From positions 1-7,727 of the forward strand of contig CALETF010000181.1 of NCBI GenBank assembly GCA_937920005.1: DNA of 7,727 bases, read 5' to 3'. The notes beneath the pieces are model-generated. The model made no database searches. It was not told the DNA's origin and was given only the letters and a program-made list of their open reading frames with translations. Source of the stretch: an uncultured Candidatus Altimarinota bacterium (GTDB taxonomy: Bacteria > Patescibacteriota > Gracilibacteria > BD1-5 > JAGOOR01). Made by a program: the position numbers and the translations under genes. The first letter of the stretch is position 1. Each line of letters begins with the position of its first letter. Positions 6,174 to 7,727 of this stretch are shown here, piece by piece.

Positions 6174-7727
6174 CTATTTTTCAAGATATTGCTCTATATC
6201 CTTGCGTATTTCATAGATTTTTTCGAGATCCATGATAGAGGCGAGCTTGAGATCAGGAACACCTGACTGACGCACTCCGTAGACCTCTCCAGGGCCACGG
6301 AGCTGCATATCTATCTCTGATATTTCAAATCCATCATTTGTTTTCTCAAGAGCTCGTAGACGCTGAGCATTGGCATTATCTGAGAGGAGGTAGCAGTATG
6401 ACTGTGCTTGGCCACGACCGACTCGACCACGAAACTGATGAAGTTGCGAAAGGCCAAACCGTTCAGCGTTTTCGATACAGATAACGGTCGCGTTTGGATT
6501 ATCGACTCATACCTCTACGACAGACGTAGAAGAGAGGATATCGTAGTGCCCAGCGATGAAATCCTGCATAATAGTATCTTTTTCATCGGCTGACATACGA
6601 CCATGGAGGATGCCGATACTTCTCTCGGGGAAGAGCATGCGAAGCTTCTCTGCTGTTTCGTGCACAGAGACGGCATCGATTTTATCACTTTCCTCGACAA
6701 GAGGTGAGATCCAATAGGCTTGATGCCCATTTTGTATTTGTGCTTCTATCCATGCATAGGCCTCGTGGGCATGATTAGGAGTCACGATTTTAGTTGTCAC
6801 TGGTTTACGATTCGCAGGGTATTCACGGATGATAGATATGTCCTGATGTCCATAGAGTGCCATCGAGAGTGTTCGAGGGATTGGTGTCGCTGTCATCATG
6901 AGAACATGAGGGAAAGTAGAAACTTCATTCATGCTCTCTGGAGTATCTCCGAGGCTTGATTGAATGACTCACTTACTGATATATTCAGTGAGTTTTTCTC
7001 TCTGTTCGACTCCAAAACGATGCTGCTCGTCGATGATGACGTAGGAGAGATGTTTGTAGTGAGTATCTTCTTGGATAAGCGCATGTGTTCCGACTACGAC
7101 TGAGAGCTGTCCTGAAGCGAGAGCAGATTTGATTTCCTTTTTCTCTTTTGTTTTGAGGCTTCCGAGAAGGAGAGCGGAGGTTATACCATAGGGTTCGAGA
7201 AATTCAGCGAGTTTTTTTGCGACTTGTGTTGCGAGGATAGTTGTCGGAGCCATATAAGCGACTTGTCCTCCTGTTCCTCTTATCCAGTGGAGAAGTGAAA
7301 GAAATGCTACCACCGTTTTACCAGTACCAACATCGCCCTGAAGGAGTCGCTGCATGCAAATATCTCTCTCCATATCTTTGAGCATTTCAAAGAGGGTGAT
7401 TTTTTGATGATTCGTGAGAGGGAAGGGGAGTTTGCTGATAGCTTCACGCATAAAGTCAGCATCCAGGGGTATTCCTTTTACATGACCAATACTTGCTTCT
7501 TGGATGATTTTTTTTCTCTGGAGCGCCTTATATTGGAGCTCAAAGAGTTCTTCATAAGCGAGCTCATGTTTTGCGAGTTCGTAGGTTTCGAGTGTCTCTG
7601 GGGCGTGGAGTGCGCGGATATTTTCTATTCTTGGACGATGTTTCCTCTCTGTACGGATTTCCTCTGGCAGGACTTCTGGTATGTATTTGAGATATTCGAA
7701 GAGGAGGGGTATTTTTTCACGAAACCA
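6174..7727 (-). CDS. recG: ATP-dependent DNA helicase RecG (N-terminal part beyond right edge)
   Basis: RecG remodels stalled replication forks and Holliday junctions using ATP. The 517 visible residues cover the end of the wedge domain (LPEEIR, then RNIHxPET-like IRALHAPETLE), the linker AYEELFELQ, and both helicase domains. Motifs: Walker A GDVGTGKT (7314-7337), motif II DEQH (7020-7031), motif III TATP (6882-6893), motif V VEVGVD, and motif VI QFRGRVGRG (6411-6437), then the C-terminal LRGPGE. Two TGA codons (6969-6971 and 6507-6509) are read as Gly; the second is the invariant glycine of motif V. Read with the standard code this would look like a gene broken into three. About 170 residues are missing compared with the usual length near 690. 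The stop is TAG. A 110-bp spacer separates it from the small anchored protein gene; no convincing terminator is seen in it. Confidence 0.95.

Noticed and set aside
6174..7451. recG read as two or three separate genes or a pseudogene
   Set aside because: The pieces share one frame, are separated only by TGA codons, and join with correct family sequence when TGA is Gly.
1..7727. CRISPR arrays, tRNA or rRNA genes, insertion sequences
   Set aside because: No regularly spaced repeats, cloverleaf sequences, rRNA motifs or transposase motifs were seen on either strand.

Overview
The window reads as bacterial chromosome from a lineage that translates UGA as glycine (genetic code 25), as known for Candidatus Absconditabacteria (SR1) and Gracilibacteria (BD1-5) of the Candidate Phyla Radiation. 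Under the standard code several genes appear broken. Under code 25 they become full-length proteins, and 28 in-frame TGA codons are found. Several fall where the protein family has a conserved glycine: 6-phosphogluconate dehydrogenase (GARL-G-PALMPGG), RecG motif V (VEV-G-VD) and MiaA (MFRA-G-LIEE). Every gene whose end is visible stops with TAA or TAG, never TGA. I cannot tell the two phyla apart from this window.

Layout, left to right: (1) 1-310, minus: start of a WecG/TagA/CpsF-type glycosyltransferase running off the left edge. (2) 390-1085, plus: DEDDh exonuclease resembling ExoX. (3) 1070-2275, minus: large VanX-like M15 D-Ala-D-Ala dipeptidase, overlapping the exonuclease end to end by 16 bp. 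(4) 2313-3410, plus: miaA, divergent from the dipeptidase across a very AT-rich 37-bp spacer. (5) 3460-4038, minus: secreted charged helical protein of unknown function, sharing a bidirectional terminator with miaA. (6) 4232-5590, minus: gnd. (7) 5689-6063, minus: small secreted protein with a C-terminal membrane anchor, followed by a good terminator. (8) 6174-7727, minus: recG, lacking its N-terminal part at the right edge.

The genes look individually transcribed rather than forming one pathway operon. Themes are envelope work (glycosyltransferase, dipeptidase, two exported proteins), DNA repair (exonuclease, RecG), tRNA modification (MiaA) and the oxidative pentose phosphate route (Gnd). 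None of the seven visible start codons has a Shine-Dalgarno-like sequence; leaders are short and AT-rich. No tRNA, rRNA, insertion sequence or CRISPR array was recognised, and no stretch over 300 bp lacks a gene. The most notable points are the recoding itself, the uneven use of TGA between genes, and the enlarged dipeptidase.
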